Position numbers and translations under genes: made by a program
Notes under the pieces: model-generated
Told to the model about the DNA's origin: nothing
The model's input: only the letters and a program-made list of their open reading frames with translations
Databases searched by the model: none
Assembly (NCBI GenBank): GCA_019115725.1
Contig: DXCY01000174.1
Location: forward strand, 1 to 5,539
Direction: 5' to 3'
Origin: Candidatus Luteimonas excrementigallinarum
Lineage (GTDB): Bacteria; Pseudomonadota; Gammaproteobacteria; Xanthomonadales; Xanthomonadaceae
DNA: 5,539 nucleotides
Shown here: piece by piece, positions 1 to 5,539 of the stretch
How the letters are laid out: every line of letters starts with the position of its first letter
Numbering within the stretch: position 1 is the first letter of the stretch

Positions 1-807
1 GCCCTCGAAATAGGCGGCCAGTGGTTTGAGCTGCTGTGGACCGTGGTACTGGCGCGCATCGGCGTCGATCCAGAGCTCTGGGCCGTTGCCGCGGCGGAAG
101 CGCACGCGGCCCCGCAGGCTGCCGGGCACCATCCAGTCGGCGAACACCGGGTCGCGCGGCGGCGGGGGGGGCTCGGGCTCGGGTTCCGGTTCCGGCGCGA
201 CCGGCGTTTCCACGATGGCCGGTGCCGGTTCTGCCGCCGGGGTCGGCGGGGCGACGGCCACCTCGGTGTCCTCGTCCACGCTCGCGGGAACGGCCAGCCG
301 GACGGCGAGGGGAATGGGGTCGGCGGGCCTGTTTGGTTCGATGGCAACCGCTGCCGGCGCCTGGATTCCGGTTGCTGCGGGAACAGCCAGCGCAGCGGGA
401 GCGGAGGCCTGTACCGGTGCGGGACGGCTGTCAGCGGGCGGCGCTTCCGGCGCCGGTTCGTTTTCCGTGGCGACATCCACGACAGGCTCCGCCAACTCAC
501 CGGCGCTTGCAGAGAGTTCCTGCAGCAGCTGCACCATGGCATCGGTATCGAACGGGCGGCCCAGACGGAAGTCAGCCTGGGTGCGGGCCGCGGCGGTGAG
601 GCCGATCACCTGCTTGCCGGCCGCATGCAGGCGCAGCCAGCCCATCGGGCCGTACAGGCTGTCCATGTCGATGATGACGTAATCGGCAGCGTCGCTGTCG
701 GTCAGCGTGAAGCGCCCGGGGAACCTGGCGACGGCTTCGGAGAACGCGGCGCCGAGCGCGGTTTCCGTGGCCTGGTCCATGCTGGTGAAACCAAGAGTCA
801 AAGCCAT
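1..807 (-). CDS. Uncharacterised protein with receiver-like N-terminus and Ala/Pro-rich linker, partial at its C-terminus
   Basis: An open frame of 269 codons runs from an ATG at 807-805 to the window edge without a stop, so the C-terminus is missing. I do not recognise a named gene. Residues 1-100 look like a compact alpha/beta domain: a hydrophobic strand ending in acids (YVIIDMDS, 43-50), a strand ending in Thr (VIGLTA, 67-72) and RPF (84-86) are spaced like the phospho-acceptor Asp, Thr/Ser and Lys-Pro-Phe positions of CheY-like receivers. The N-terminal strand (LTLGFTSMD) lacks the usual acidic pair and the Lys is Arg, so phosphorylation is doubtful. Residues about 106-218 are a low-complexity Ala/Pro/Glu linker ending in four Glu-Pro repeats and a run of prolines. 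From about 219 a folded segment begins (DPVFADWMVPGSLRGRVRF), with aromatic and basic residues. There is no signal peptide or membrane segment, so a cytoplasmic location is inferred. No clear Shine-Dalgarno precedes the ATG; Met10 is an alternative start. The 82-base gap from the HNH gene allows co-transcription. The frame is well supported; the function is unknown. Confidence 0.72.
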   Translation of the reverse strand, partial: MALTLGFTSMDQATETALGAAFSEAVARFPGRFTLTDSDAADYVIIDMDSLYGPMGWLRLHAAGKQVIGLTAAARTQADFRLGRPFDTDAMVQLLQELSASAGELAEPVVDVATENEPAPEAPPADSRPAPVQASAPAALAVPAATGIQAPAAVAIEPNRPADPIPLAVRLAVPASVDEDTEVAVAPPTPAAEPAPAIVETPVAPEPEPEPEPPPPPRDPVFADWMVPGSLRGRVRFRRGNGPELWIDADARQYHGPQQLKPLAAYFEG

Positions 808-874
808 GCTGCAACGACCAACGTGATGGAGGTCCGAGTTTAGCCGGATTCGCCGTGGACCCGCCCGGGCGCTC

Positions 875-888
875 CCGCAGCGCTGCGG
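875..888. repeat. 14-base perfect palindrome just after the HNH gene stop
   Basis: The sequence CCGCAGCGCTGCGG is exactly self-complementary and begins one base past the HNH stop codon (892-890) in the direction of transcription. A second short palindrome, GCCCGGGC, lies at 863-870. On the minus strand no T-run follows either, so a classical intrinsic terminator is not supported. It may act as an mRNA 3' hairpin, or it may be chance in GC-rich DNA. Confidence 0.3.
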
Positions 889-889
889 A

Positions 890-1573
890 TCAGGCGCGCT
901 GGCGCGGGTTGCGCGGCAGCTGCGACTTCAGGAAGGCCATCTGGTCGGCCAGGATGTTGCGGTTGGAGAGGATCAGATGCTCGATCCAGCTCGGCCGGTA
1001 GGGCACGGCGAGCAGCGGCATCGCCGCCTCGGCCGGGGTGCGGCCGCCCTTGCGCGAGTTGCAGTGGTAGCAGGCGGTGACCACGTTCTCCCACAGGTCG
1101 CGGCCGCCCTGCGATTGCGGAATCACGTGGTCGCGGGTGAGTTTGCCGCGGGCAAAGCCATTGCCGCAGTAGAGGCACAGGTGCTGGTCGCGGGCGAACA
1201 GCGCCGTGTTGGTCAGTGCCGGCGTGGGGTTGAGCGCGGCGCCGGCGGCGTGGCCGCGGGCGGCAATGATGGGGTGCAGGGCCAGGGTGCTGCGCGCACC
1301 GGTCACGCGATTGATGCCGCCGTGCACCTGCAGGCAGGGTTCGCCCAGAGTCCAGGTGACGGCGTCGCGCGCATAGAGACAGGCGGCATCCTGCCAGCTG
1401 ATCCAGTCCAGCACGCGTCCGTGGGCATCAAGGGAAAGCAATCGGACGCTGCCCAGCGGCAGCGGGCGTGCCGTGATCGAGGAGTGTCCCGGGAATGTTG
1501 TCGGCGAAGCATCGGCGACCGGCGTGCCAGGTCCGGCGGGGAGCAGGCGAAGCTTCGCTCTGTCGTCCTTCAT
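890..1573 (-). CDS. HNH endonuclease family protein
   Basis: This 227-residue protein carries a complete HNH (beta-beta-alpha metal) nuclease motif in its C-terminal half. The zinc-ribbon-like pairs are C133-x2-C136 (CLYCG) and C168-x2-C171 (CYHC); the catalytic-type D148-H149 lies in LTRDHVIP, N163 in WENVV, and N172 with K175 in CNSRKGGRTPAEA. Residues about 43-105 (LLSLDAHGRVLDWISWQDAA onward) match the N-terminal part of a widespread stand-alone HNH family, in which an 'L-x-L-x(3-5)-P/V-L-x(3)-W-x-x-A' segment precedes the nuclease core. Members of that family are common and mostly uncharacterised; a DNA-cleaving or nicking role is inferred from the fold. The first 40 or so residues (Pro/Ala-rich) look like a variable extension. 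The ATG at 1573 is the only ATG before the conserved part and an upstream in-frame TGA closes the frame near 1621, but there is no good Shine-Dalgarno. There is no adjacent methylase, terminase or intron, so a restriction, phage-packaging or homing role has no support from context. Confidence 0.92.
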   Translation of the reverse strand: MKDDRAKLRLLPAGPGTPVADASPTTFPGHSSITARPLPLGSVRLLSLDAHGRVLDWISWQDAACLYARDAVTWTLGEPCLQVHGGINRVTGARSTLALHPIIAARGHAAGAALNPTPALTNTALFARDQHLCLYCGNGFARGKLTRDHVIPQSQGGRDLWENVVTACYHCNSRKGGRTPAEAAMPLLAVPYRPSWIEHLILSNRNILADQMAFLKSQLPRNPRQRA

Positions 1574-1593
1574 CGGAGAAACAGCATATACCC

Positions 1594-1622
1594 GATTTAT
1601 GACGCTGTGTGTATCTCCTCAA
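1594..1622 (-). promoter_or_regulatory. Candidate sigma70-type promoter for the HNH gene
   Basis: On the minus strand a TTGAGG box (plus 1622-1617) is followed after 17 bases by TAAATC (plus 1599-1594); TATATG lies a few bases further on as an alternative -10. This is the most AT-rich short stretch between genes in the window. It lies between the upstream hairpin and the HNH start codon, leaving a leader of roughly 10-15 bases. The box matches are only partial (4/6 and 3/6), so the position is a better argument than the sequence. Confidence 0.35.
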
Positions 1623-1628
1623 CGCGAA

Positions 1629-1653
1629 GGGGCCGGAGATGTGCTCCGGCCCC
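1629..1653 (-). terminator. Probable terminator hairpin after the acyl-CoA dehydrogenase gene
   Basis: The arms GGGGCCGGAG (1629-1638) and CTCCGGCCCC (1644-1653) are perfect inverted complements around a 5-base loop. The hairpin lies 42 bases downstream of the acyl-CoA dehydrogenase stop, outside any gene. On the minus strand it is followed by TTCGCGTT, a weak T-rich tail, so termination may be partial or factor-assisted. The candidate HNH promoter starts just after it, as expected at a boundary between two same-strand units. Confidence 0.6.
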
Positions 1654-1695
1654 CTGGTGTCGCTGGCTGCTGTCCCGGTGCGGGACGGCAGACGG

Positions 1696-3480
1696 TCAGA
1701 ACGCGTCGGCGTCCAGCGCCATCAGCGCATCGGCGCCGCTTTCGATCGCCGCCTTGTGGGCCCGGGTGCGCGGCAGGATGCGGGCGAAGTAGAAGCGCGC
1801 CGTTTCCAGCTTGGCCTGCTTGAAGGCTGCGGGCTGGGCGCTGTCACTGGTGGCGGCCACGCTGCGGGCCCACCAGTAGGCCAGGGTCACGTAGCCGGAG
1901 TAGAACAGGTAATCCCAGGACGCCGCGCCGATTTCTTCCGGATTGCCGGCCGCCCGCTGGGCGATGGCGCCGGTGAGCGCCTGCCACTCGGCCGCCGCAG
2001 CCCGAAGCGGTGCGATGAATTCACCTGTGAGGGCGTCATCCTCGTTGGCGTTGCAGAACTCATCGATCATGCCCAGGAACAGGCGCAGCCCGGCGCCTTC
2101 CAGCTGCATGGTCTTGCGGCCCATCAGGTCCAGCGCCTGGATGCCGGTGGTGCCTTCGTAGAGGGTGGTGATGCGGGCGTCGCGGGCCAGCTGCTCCATG
2201 CCGTGCTCGGCAATGTAGCCGTGGCCGCCGAAGCACTGCACGGCGTTGTAGGTGCATTCAATGCCCCACTCGGTCAGGCAGCCCTTGACGATGGGGGTGA
2301 GGAAGCCAAGCAGCACGTCCGCGCGCTCGCGCTCGGCGGCGTCATCAGCGTGGGCCATGGTGTCCACCAGGGTGCCGGCGTAGGTGCCGAGCACGCGGCC
2401 GCCTTCCACCAGCGCCTTGCAGGTCAGCAGCATGCGCCGCACATCGGGGTGCACGATGATCGGATCGGCGGGCTTTTCCGGCGCTTTGGGGCCGGAGAGC
2501 GAGCGCATCTGCAGGCGCTCGCGGGCATAGGCCAGGGCGTTCTGCAGGGCGCGCTCGGACAGGCCCAGGCCCTGCAGGCCCACGGCCACGCGGGCGGAGT
2601 TCATCATGGTGAACATGGCCATCAGGCCGCGGTTCGGCTCGCCCACCAGCCAGCCCTGGGCGTCATCGAGGTTCAGCACGCAGGTGGCCGAACCGTGGAT
2701 GCCCATCTTGTGTTCCAGCGCACCGCAGCGCACGCCGTTGGCCTCGCCGGAACGGCCCTCGGCATCCAGCTTGCGCTTGGGCACCACGAACAGGGAGATG
2801 CCGCGTGAGCCTTCCGGGGCGTCCGGCAGGCGCGCCAGCACCAGGTGCACGATGTTGTCGGTGAAGTCGTGGTCGCCGGCAGTGATGAAGATCTTGGTGC
2901 CGTTGATCCGGTAGCTGCCGTCGTCGGCGGGCGTGGCGCGGGTCTTGAGCAGGCCGAGGTCGGTGCCGCAGTGCGGCTCGGTCAGGCACATGGTGCCGGT
3001 CCAGCGGCCATCGACCAGCGGCTTGAGGAAGGTTTCCTTCTGCCAGTCATCGCCGTGGTGCAGCAGGGCTTCGACCGCGCCGTGGGAAAGCAGCGGGAAG
3101 TTGCCCCAGGCCAGGTTGGCGGCGTCGATCATTTCCTTCAGCGACATACCTACGGTGTGGGGCAGGCCCTGGCCGCCGAACTCCGGCGGCGCGTTGAGCG
3201 CCGGCCAGCCGCCGTCAACGTACTGCTCGTAGGCTTCGCGGAAGCCCGGCGGGGTGGTGACCGCGCCGGTGGCCTTGTCGAAGCTGCAGCCGACCGAATC
3301 ACCCACGCTGTTGAGCGGTGCCAGCACGGCTTCGGTGAAGCGCGCGCCTTCCTCGAGGATCGCGTCCACCACGTCGCGGCTCGCATCCTCCAGGCCCAGG
3401 CGCTGGAACATGGGCTCCACGTTGAGCACATCGTGGAGGACGAAGCGGATATCGGTCAGGGGAGCTTTGTAACTGGACAT
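1696..3480 (-). CDS. Acyl-CoA dehydrogenase, long (about 600-residue) form
   Basis: This FAD-dependent flavoenzyme should oxidise an acyl-CoA to the trans-2-enoyl-CoA, the first step of fatty-acid beta-oxidation, passing electrons to an electron-transfer flavoprotein in the cytoplasm. The 594 residues match the long subgroup that includes DmdC-type (3-methylmercaptopropionyl-CoA) dehydrogenases and Pseudomonas FadE1/FadE2-like enzymes. In order it has: the short N-terminal motif YKAPLTDIRFVL (4-15) typical of this subgroup; an N-terminal helical domain; the FAD/substrate signature MCLTEPHCGTDLG (164-176) in the beta-barrel region; the C-terminal helical domain with QCFGGHGYIAEHGMEQLARD (415-434); the presumed catalytic base E442 in TLYEGTTGIQALDL; and the extra C-terminal helical domain (about 465-594) that short acyl-CoA dehydrogenases lack. 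No motif looks damaged and the length is normal. The ATG at 3480 gives the expected N-terminus; a weak GGA lies about 8 bases upstream. The lipoprotein gene ends 48 bases upstream with no terminator seen, so read-through is likely. The subgroup covers several substrates; chain length or DMSP relevance cannot be assigned from sequence. Confidence 0.95.
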   Translation of the reverse strand: MSSYKAPLTDIRFVLHDVLNVEPMFQRLGLEDASRDVVDAILEEGARFTEAVLAPLNSVGDSVGCSFDKATGAVTTPPGFREAYEQYVDGGWPALNAPPEFGGQGLPHTVGMSLKEMIDAANLAWGNFPLLSHGAVEALLHHGDDWQKETFLKPLVDGRWTGTMCLTEPHCGTDLGLLKTRATPADDGSYRINGTKIFITAGDHDFTDNIVHLVLARLPDAPEGSRGISLFVVPKRKLDAEGRSGEANGVRCGALEHKMGIHGSATCVLNLDDAQGWLVGEPNRGLMAMFTMMNSARVAVGLQGLGLSERALQNALAYARERLQMRSLSGPKAPEKPADPIIVHPDVRRMLLTCKALVEGGRVLGTYAGTLVDTMAHADDAAERERADVLLGFLTPIVKGCLTEWGIECTYNAVQCFGGHGYIAEHGMEQLARDARITTLYEGTTGIQALDLMGRKTMQLEGAGLRLFLGMIDEFCNANEDDALTGEFIAPLRAAAAEWQALTGAIAQRAAGNPEEIGAASWDYLFYSGYVTLAYWWARSVAATSDSAQPAAFKQAKLETARFYFARILPRTRAHKAAIESGADALMALDADAF

Positions 3481-3528
3481 GGCATTCCGTTGGCTGGAAA
3501 GGAGGGTGACAGCAGGCGGAGGCGACGG

Positions 3529-4005
3529 TCAGCGCAGCACGCCGGGCAGGCCGGGCATGGGGCTCAGCACGCCTTCGCGCTTGATCGGGTAGTCGCGGAC
3601 GCTGCCGCGGTCGGTGGGCGCGGCGCTGGCACTGCCCACCAGGGAGTAGGACACGCCGCGTCCCGAGGCCAGGGCATCGGCCAGAAGCAGGCGGGCCTGG
3701 GAGGAGGGCGCAAGGGAGATGCTGATCACGTCGGCCGACTCCTGCGAGATCTGCAGCTGCGGGGCGGCATCCAGGGTACCGGCGGCTTCGCCGTTGACCT
3801 GCATCTCAAGGCGCACGCGGTCAAAGCGCATGGTGATGCTGCTGTAGTTCTGCAGCCTCAGATCAACCGACCAGCTGCCGTCGGCTTCCACGGTCAGCTG
3901 CTGGATGCTGGCGGCCGGTTCGGAGACCCGGCGCACCGGACCGCTGGTGCAGGCGGCCAGCAGGGCGGCGGTGACCAGGAGCAGGAAAGACAGGCGTTTT
4001 TTCAT
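3529..4005 (-). CDS. LEA2-like (water stress/desiccation-type) lipoprotein
   Basis: This 158-residue protein has a textbook lipoprotein signal: a basic start (MKKR), a hydrophobic core (LSFLLLVTAALLA) and the lipobox LAAC, with lipidation expected at C19. Residue +2 is Thr, which favours the outer membrane under the Lol sorting rule. Residues about 34-130 resemble the LEA type 2 fold (LEA14/WHy-like, an immunoglobulin-like beta sandwich): alternating strands with the hallmark 'L-R-L-Q-N-Y-S-S-I-x-M-R-F-D-R-V-x-L-x-M-Q-V-N-G-E' region near 49-73. Such bacterial lipoproteins are generally uncharacterised; a structural or envelope-stress role is inference only. The frame is open further upstream to 4140, but the ATG at 4005 is chosen because it starts exactly at the signal peptide and has GGAG at 4019-4016, 10 bases ahead. 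It sits between the exopolyphosphatase gene (94-base gap) and the acyl-CoA dehydrogenase gene (48-base gap). Confidence 0.85.
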   Translation of the reverse strand: MKKRLSFLLLVTAALLAACTSGPVRRVSEPAASIQQLTVEADGSWSVDLRLQNYSSITMRFDRVRLEMQVNGEAAGTLDAAPQLQISQESADVISISLAPSSQARLLLADALASGRGVSYSLVGSASAAPTDRGSVRDYPIKREGVLSPMPGLPGVLR

Positions 4006-4060
4006 GCGGCGGAATCTCCGGGAAGCGGCGGCAACATCGTGCCGCCAGAATACTACGCCC

Positions 4061-4093
4061 CCGCTGCGGCCCCGCCGCACACCGCCGCAGCGG
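4061..4093 (-). repeat. Inverted repeat between the exopolyphosphatase and lipoprotein genes
   Basis: The arms CCGCTGCGGC (4061-4070) and GCCGCAGCGG (4084-4093) are perfect complements with a 13-base loop, starting 6 bases past the exopolyphosphatase stop codon. On the minus strand the stem is followed by GGGCGTAGTATTC, which has no T-run. It could be a weak or factor-dependent terminator or an mRNA 3'-stabilising hairpin. The complementarity is seen directly; a role is inferred. Confidence 0.4.
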
Positions 4094-4099
4094 ACAGGC

Positions 4100-5539
4100 T
4101 CAGCCCAGCTGCAGCTGGATGCCCAGGCCCTGGATGGCATCGGGCTCGCCTTCCAGGTCCGCGCGCAGCAGCGGGTGGGCTTCCAGCCAGTCCGGATCGA
4201 TCTGCAGGCGCAGGGTTGGCCCGCTGGCGGCGAGCGTGGGCAGCGGCAGCGCCTCGTCTTCGCCGGAATGGTGCAGCACCACCGCCAGGCGCAGCAGGAT
4301 GCCCAGCCGCAGCGCGGCGCCGATCAGCCGGTCCGGCAGCACGTCGAAGACGCTGCGCGACACCTTGCGCCGGTGGGTCTGCACCAGGGCGGCCAGGAAG
4401 CGCTGCTCCTGCTGCGAGAAGCCGGGGATATCGGAGTGGGCCAGGATGTAGGCGCCATGCACGTGGTGCTGGCTGTGGGCAATGGTCAGGCCGATCTCGT
4501 GCAGGCGCGCGGCCCATCCCAGCATGAGCCGGTCATCCGGACCCAGCTGCCAGTCGCCGGCCACCTGGTCGAACAGCTGCAGCGAGGTCGCGTGCACGCG
4601 CGCGGCCTGGGCCACGTCGATGCCGTAGCGCTGGGTGAGGGCCTGGATGGCCGCTTCGCGCGGATCGTGCTCGCCGCCGCGGCCGAGCATGTCGTACAGC
4701 ACGCCTTCGCGCATGGCGGCCTTGCTGATCGCCATGCGCTCCAGCCCGAGCACGGCAAAGGCCGCCTCCAGCGCCAGCAGGCCGCCGGCAATGACCGGCC
4801 GGCGGTCTTCCGACAGGCCCGGCAGGTCCAGCGCATTGATGTGTCCGGCCTCGATCAGGCGCTCACGCAGCACGGGCAGCGCTTCCGCGGTCACCGCGCC
4901 CTTGGTCAGGCCCATGGCCGCGCACATTTCGCCAATGGCCTTGTTGGTGCCGGATGAGCCCAGCGTTTCCTGCCAGCCGATGCCGCGGAAGCGGGCGGCG
5001 AACTGCTGGTACTCGGCCGCCACTTCGTTGAACGCGCTCTGCCATTTGGCCCGGGTCAGCTTGCCGCTGGGGAAGAACCGGCGGGTGCTGGAAATACAAC
5101 CCACCTGCAGGCTCTCGCGCTCCAGCGTGTCCAGGCCGCGGCCGATGATGCACTCGGTGGAGCCACCGCCGATGTCGATCACCAGCCGCCGCTCGCCGCG
5201 CTTGGGCGGCTGCACGTGGGACACGCCCTGGTAGATGAGACGCGCTTCCTCGCGCCCGGAAATCACTTCGATCGCATGGCCCAGGGCGTATTCGGCCGGC
5301 ACCAGGAAATCGCGCGGCACCGCCATCCGGCGTACCGCGTTGGTGGCCAGTGCGCGGACGTGGTGCGGCGGTACCCGCCGGATCCGCTGTCCGAAGCGCT
5401 CCAGGCAGGCGAGGGCGCGATCGCGCACGTCCACCTGCAGCCGGCCTTTCCCGTACAGGCCTTCGCCCAGACGCACGGTTTCACGCAGGCGGTCCACCAC
5501 GCGCAGTTGGCCCAGGGTCACCCGGGCCACGATCGAAGT
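4100..5539 (-). CDS. ppx: Exopolyphosphatase (Ppx/GppA family), partial at its N-terminus
   Basis: The enzyme removes terminal phosphate from polyphosphate in the cytoplasm, opposing polyphosphate kinase; family members also hydrolyse pppGpp. 479 residues are visible and the frame continues past the window edge. The GTG at 5530 is an internal Val codon, because the family's first strand and DxGSNS phosphate loop should lie just upstream; about 15-25 residues are missing, giving a total near the usual 500. Counting from the first visible codon: ATNAVRR (65-71), EVISGREEARLIYQGV (91-106) and the second phosphate loop VIDIGGGSTE (120-129, at 5182-5153) define the ASKHA-type ATPase-like core. GSSGTNKAIGE lies at 194-204. 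The C-terminal half holds the HD-like helical domain with RLHEIG (345-350), IAHSQHHVHGAYILAHSDIPGF and THRRK, as in long-form Ppx/GppA such as E. coli Ppx. Ppx versus GppA is hard to separate by eye; the long form and wording favour Ppx. A ppk gene is often the upstream neighbour, but that region is outside the window. Confidence 0.93.
   Translation of the reverse strand, partial: TSIVARVTLGQLRVVDRLRETVRLGEGLYGKGRLQVDVRDRALACLERFGQRIRRVPPHHVRALATNAVRRMAVPRDFLVPAEYALGHAIEVISGREEARLIYQGVSHVQPPKRGERRLVIDIGGGSTECIIGRGLDTLERESLQVGCISSTRRFFPSGKLTRAKWQSAFNEVAAEYQQFAARFRGIGWQETLGSSGTNKAIGEMCAAMGLTKGAVTAEALPVLRERLIEAGHINALDLPGLSEDRRPVIAGGLLALEAAFAVLGLERMAISKAAMREGVLYDMLGRGGEHDPREAAIQALTQRYGIDVAQAARVHATSLQLFDQVAGDWQLGPDDRLMLGWAARLHEIGLTIAHSQHHVHGAYILAHSDIPGFSQQEQRFLAALVQTHRRKVSRSVFDVLPDRLIGAALRLGILLRLAVVLHHSGEDEALPLPTLAASGPTLRLQIDPDWLEAHPLLRADLEGEPDAIQGLGIQLQLG

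Noticed and set aside
572..814. Small minus-strand frame starting from TTG at 814, overlapping the left-edge gene
   Set aside because: It is the +1 shadow of the left-edge gene, has Arg/His-rich translation, and has no motif or ribosome-binding site.
890..1573. HNH gene as part of a restriction-modification, homing-intron or phage-packaging module
   Set aside because: No methyltransferase, intron structure, terminase or portal gene lies in the window, and the protein matches the common stand-alone chromosomal HNH family.
3499..3510. Strong Shine-Dalgarno-like AAAGGAGGGTGA on the plus strand
   Set aside because: It is followed by no credible plus-strand gene; downstream frames on that strand are antisense shadows of the lipoprotein gene.
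4048..4060. TATTCT/TAGTAT as a -10 element for the lipoprotein gene (minus strand)
   Set aside because: No matching -35 box is visible at proper spacing; upstream is the GC-rich inverted repeat. The evidence is too thin to annotate a promoter.
4006..4140. N-terminal extension of the lipoprotein frame to an upstream start at 4140
   Set aside because: It would bury the signal peptide and lipobox inside the protein, overlap the end of the exopolyphosphatase gene and add Arg-rich non-conserved sequence. The ATG at 4005 has a Shine-Dalgarno and begins the signal peptide.
2845..4527. Very long plus-strand open frame (560 codons) and other long plus-strand frames such as 1609-2808, 977-1792 and 43-843
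   Set aside because: They lie antisense to minus-strand genes with clear family motifs. Their translations are Gly/Ala/His/Gln-rich without recognisable motifs, and the 2845 frame spans three real genes. Such shadows are expected where codon third positions are strongly GC-biased.
5528..5530. GTG as the start of the exopolyphosphatase
   Set aside because: The frame is open to the window edge, and the family requires the first phosphate loop upstream of this point, so the gene is better called partial.

Overview
The window is a GC-rich bacterial chromosome segment in which every gene I can support lies on the minus strand. Gene content and protein style (an Ppx-type exopolyphosphatase followed by a LEA2-like lipoprotein, a long-form acyl-CoA dehydrogenase and a stand-alone HNH protein) suggest a gammaproteobacterium, most likely of the Xanthomonadaceae/Lysobacteraceae group. 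The taxon is inferred from protein resemblance, not from a database search.

Layout in order of transcription (right to left): (1) 5539-4100, an exopolyphosphatase of the Ppx/GppA family whose first residues lie beyond the right edge; (2) 4005-3529, a small outer-membrane-type lipoprotein with a LEA2-like domain; (3) 3480-1696, an FAD-dependent acyl-CoA dehydrogenase of about 600 residues; (4) a perfect 10-bp hairpin at 1629-1653 and a candidate promoter at 1594-1622, which together mark a likely transcription-unit boundary; (5) 1573-890, an HNH-endonuclease-fold protein; (6) 807 to beyond the left edge, an uncharacterised protein with an apparently degenerate receiver-like N-terminus, a long Ala/Pro/Glu linker and a second domain cut by the window edge.

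The intergenic gaps are short (94, 48, 122 and 82 bases), so no stretch above 300 bases lacks a gene. Genes 1-3 may be co-transcribed, and genes 4 and 5 may form a second unit. Their functions (polyphosphate turnover, envelope lipoprotein, fatty-acid beta-oxidation, HNH nuclease, unknown) do not add up to one obvious pathway, and this looks like ordinary core-genome neighbourhood rather than a mobile island: there are no integrase or transposase genes, tRNAs, CRISPR repeats or visible compositional breaks. The least understood item is the left-edge gene.
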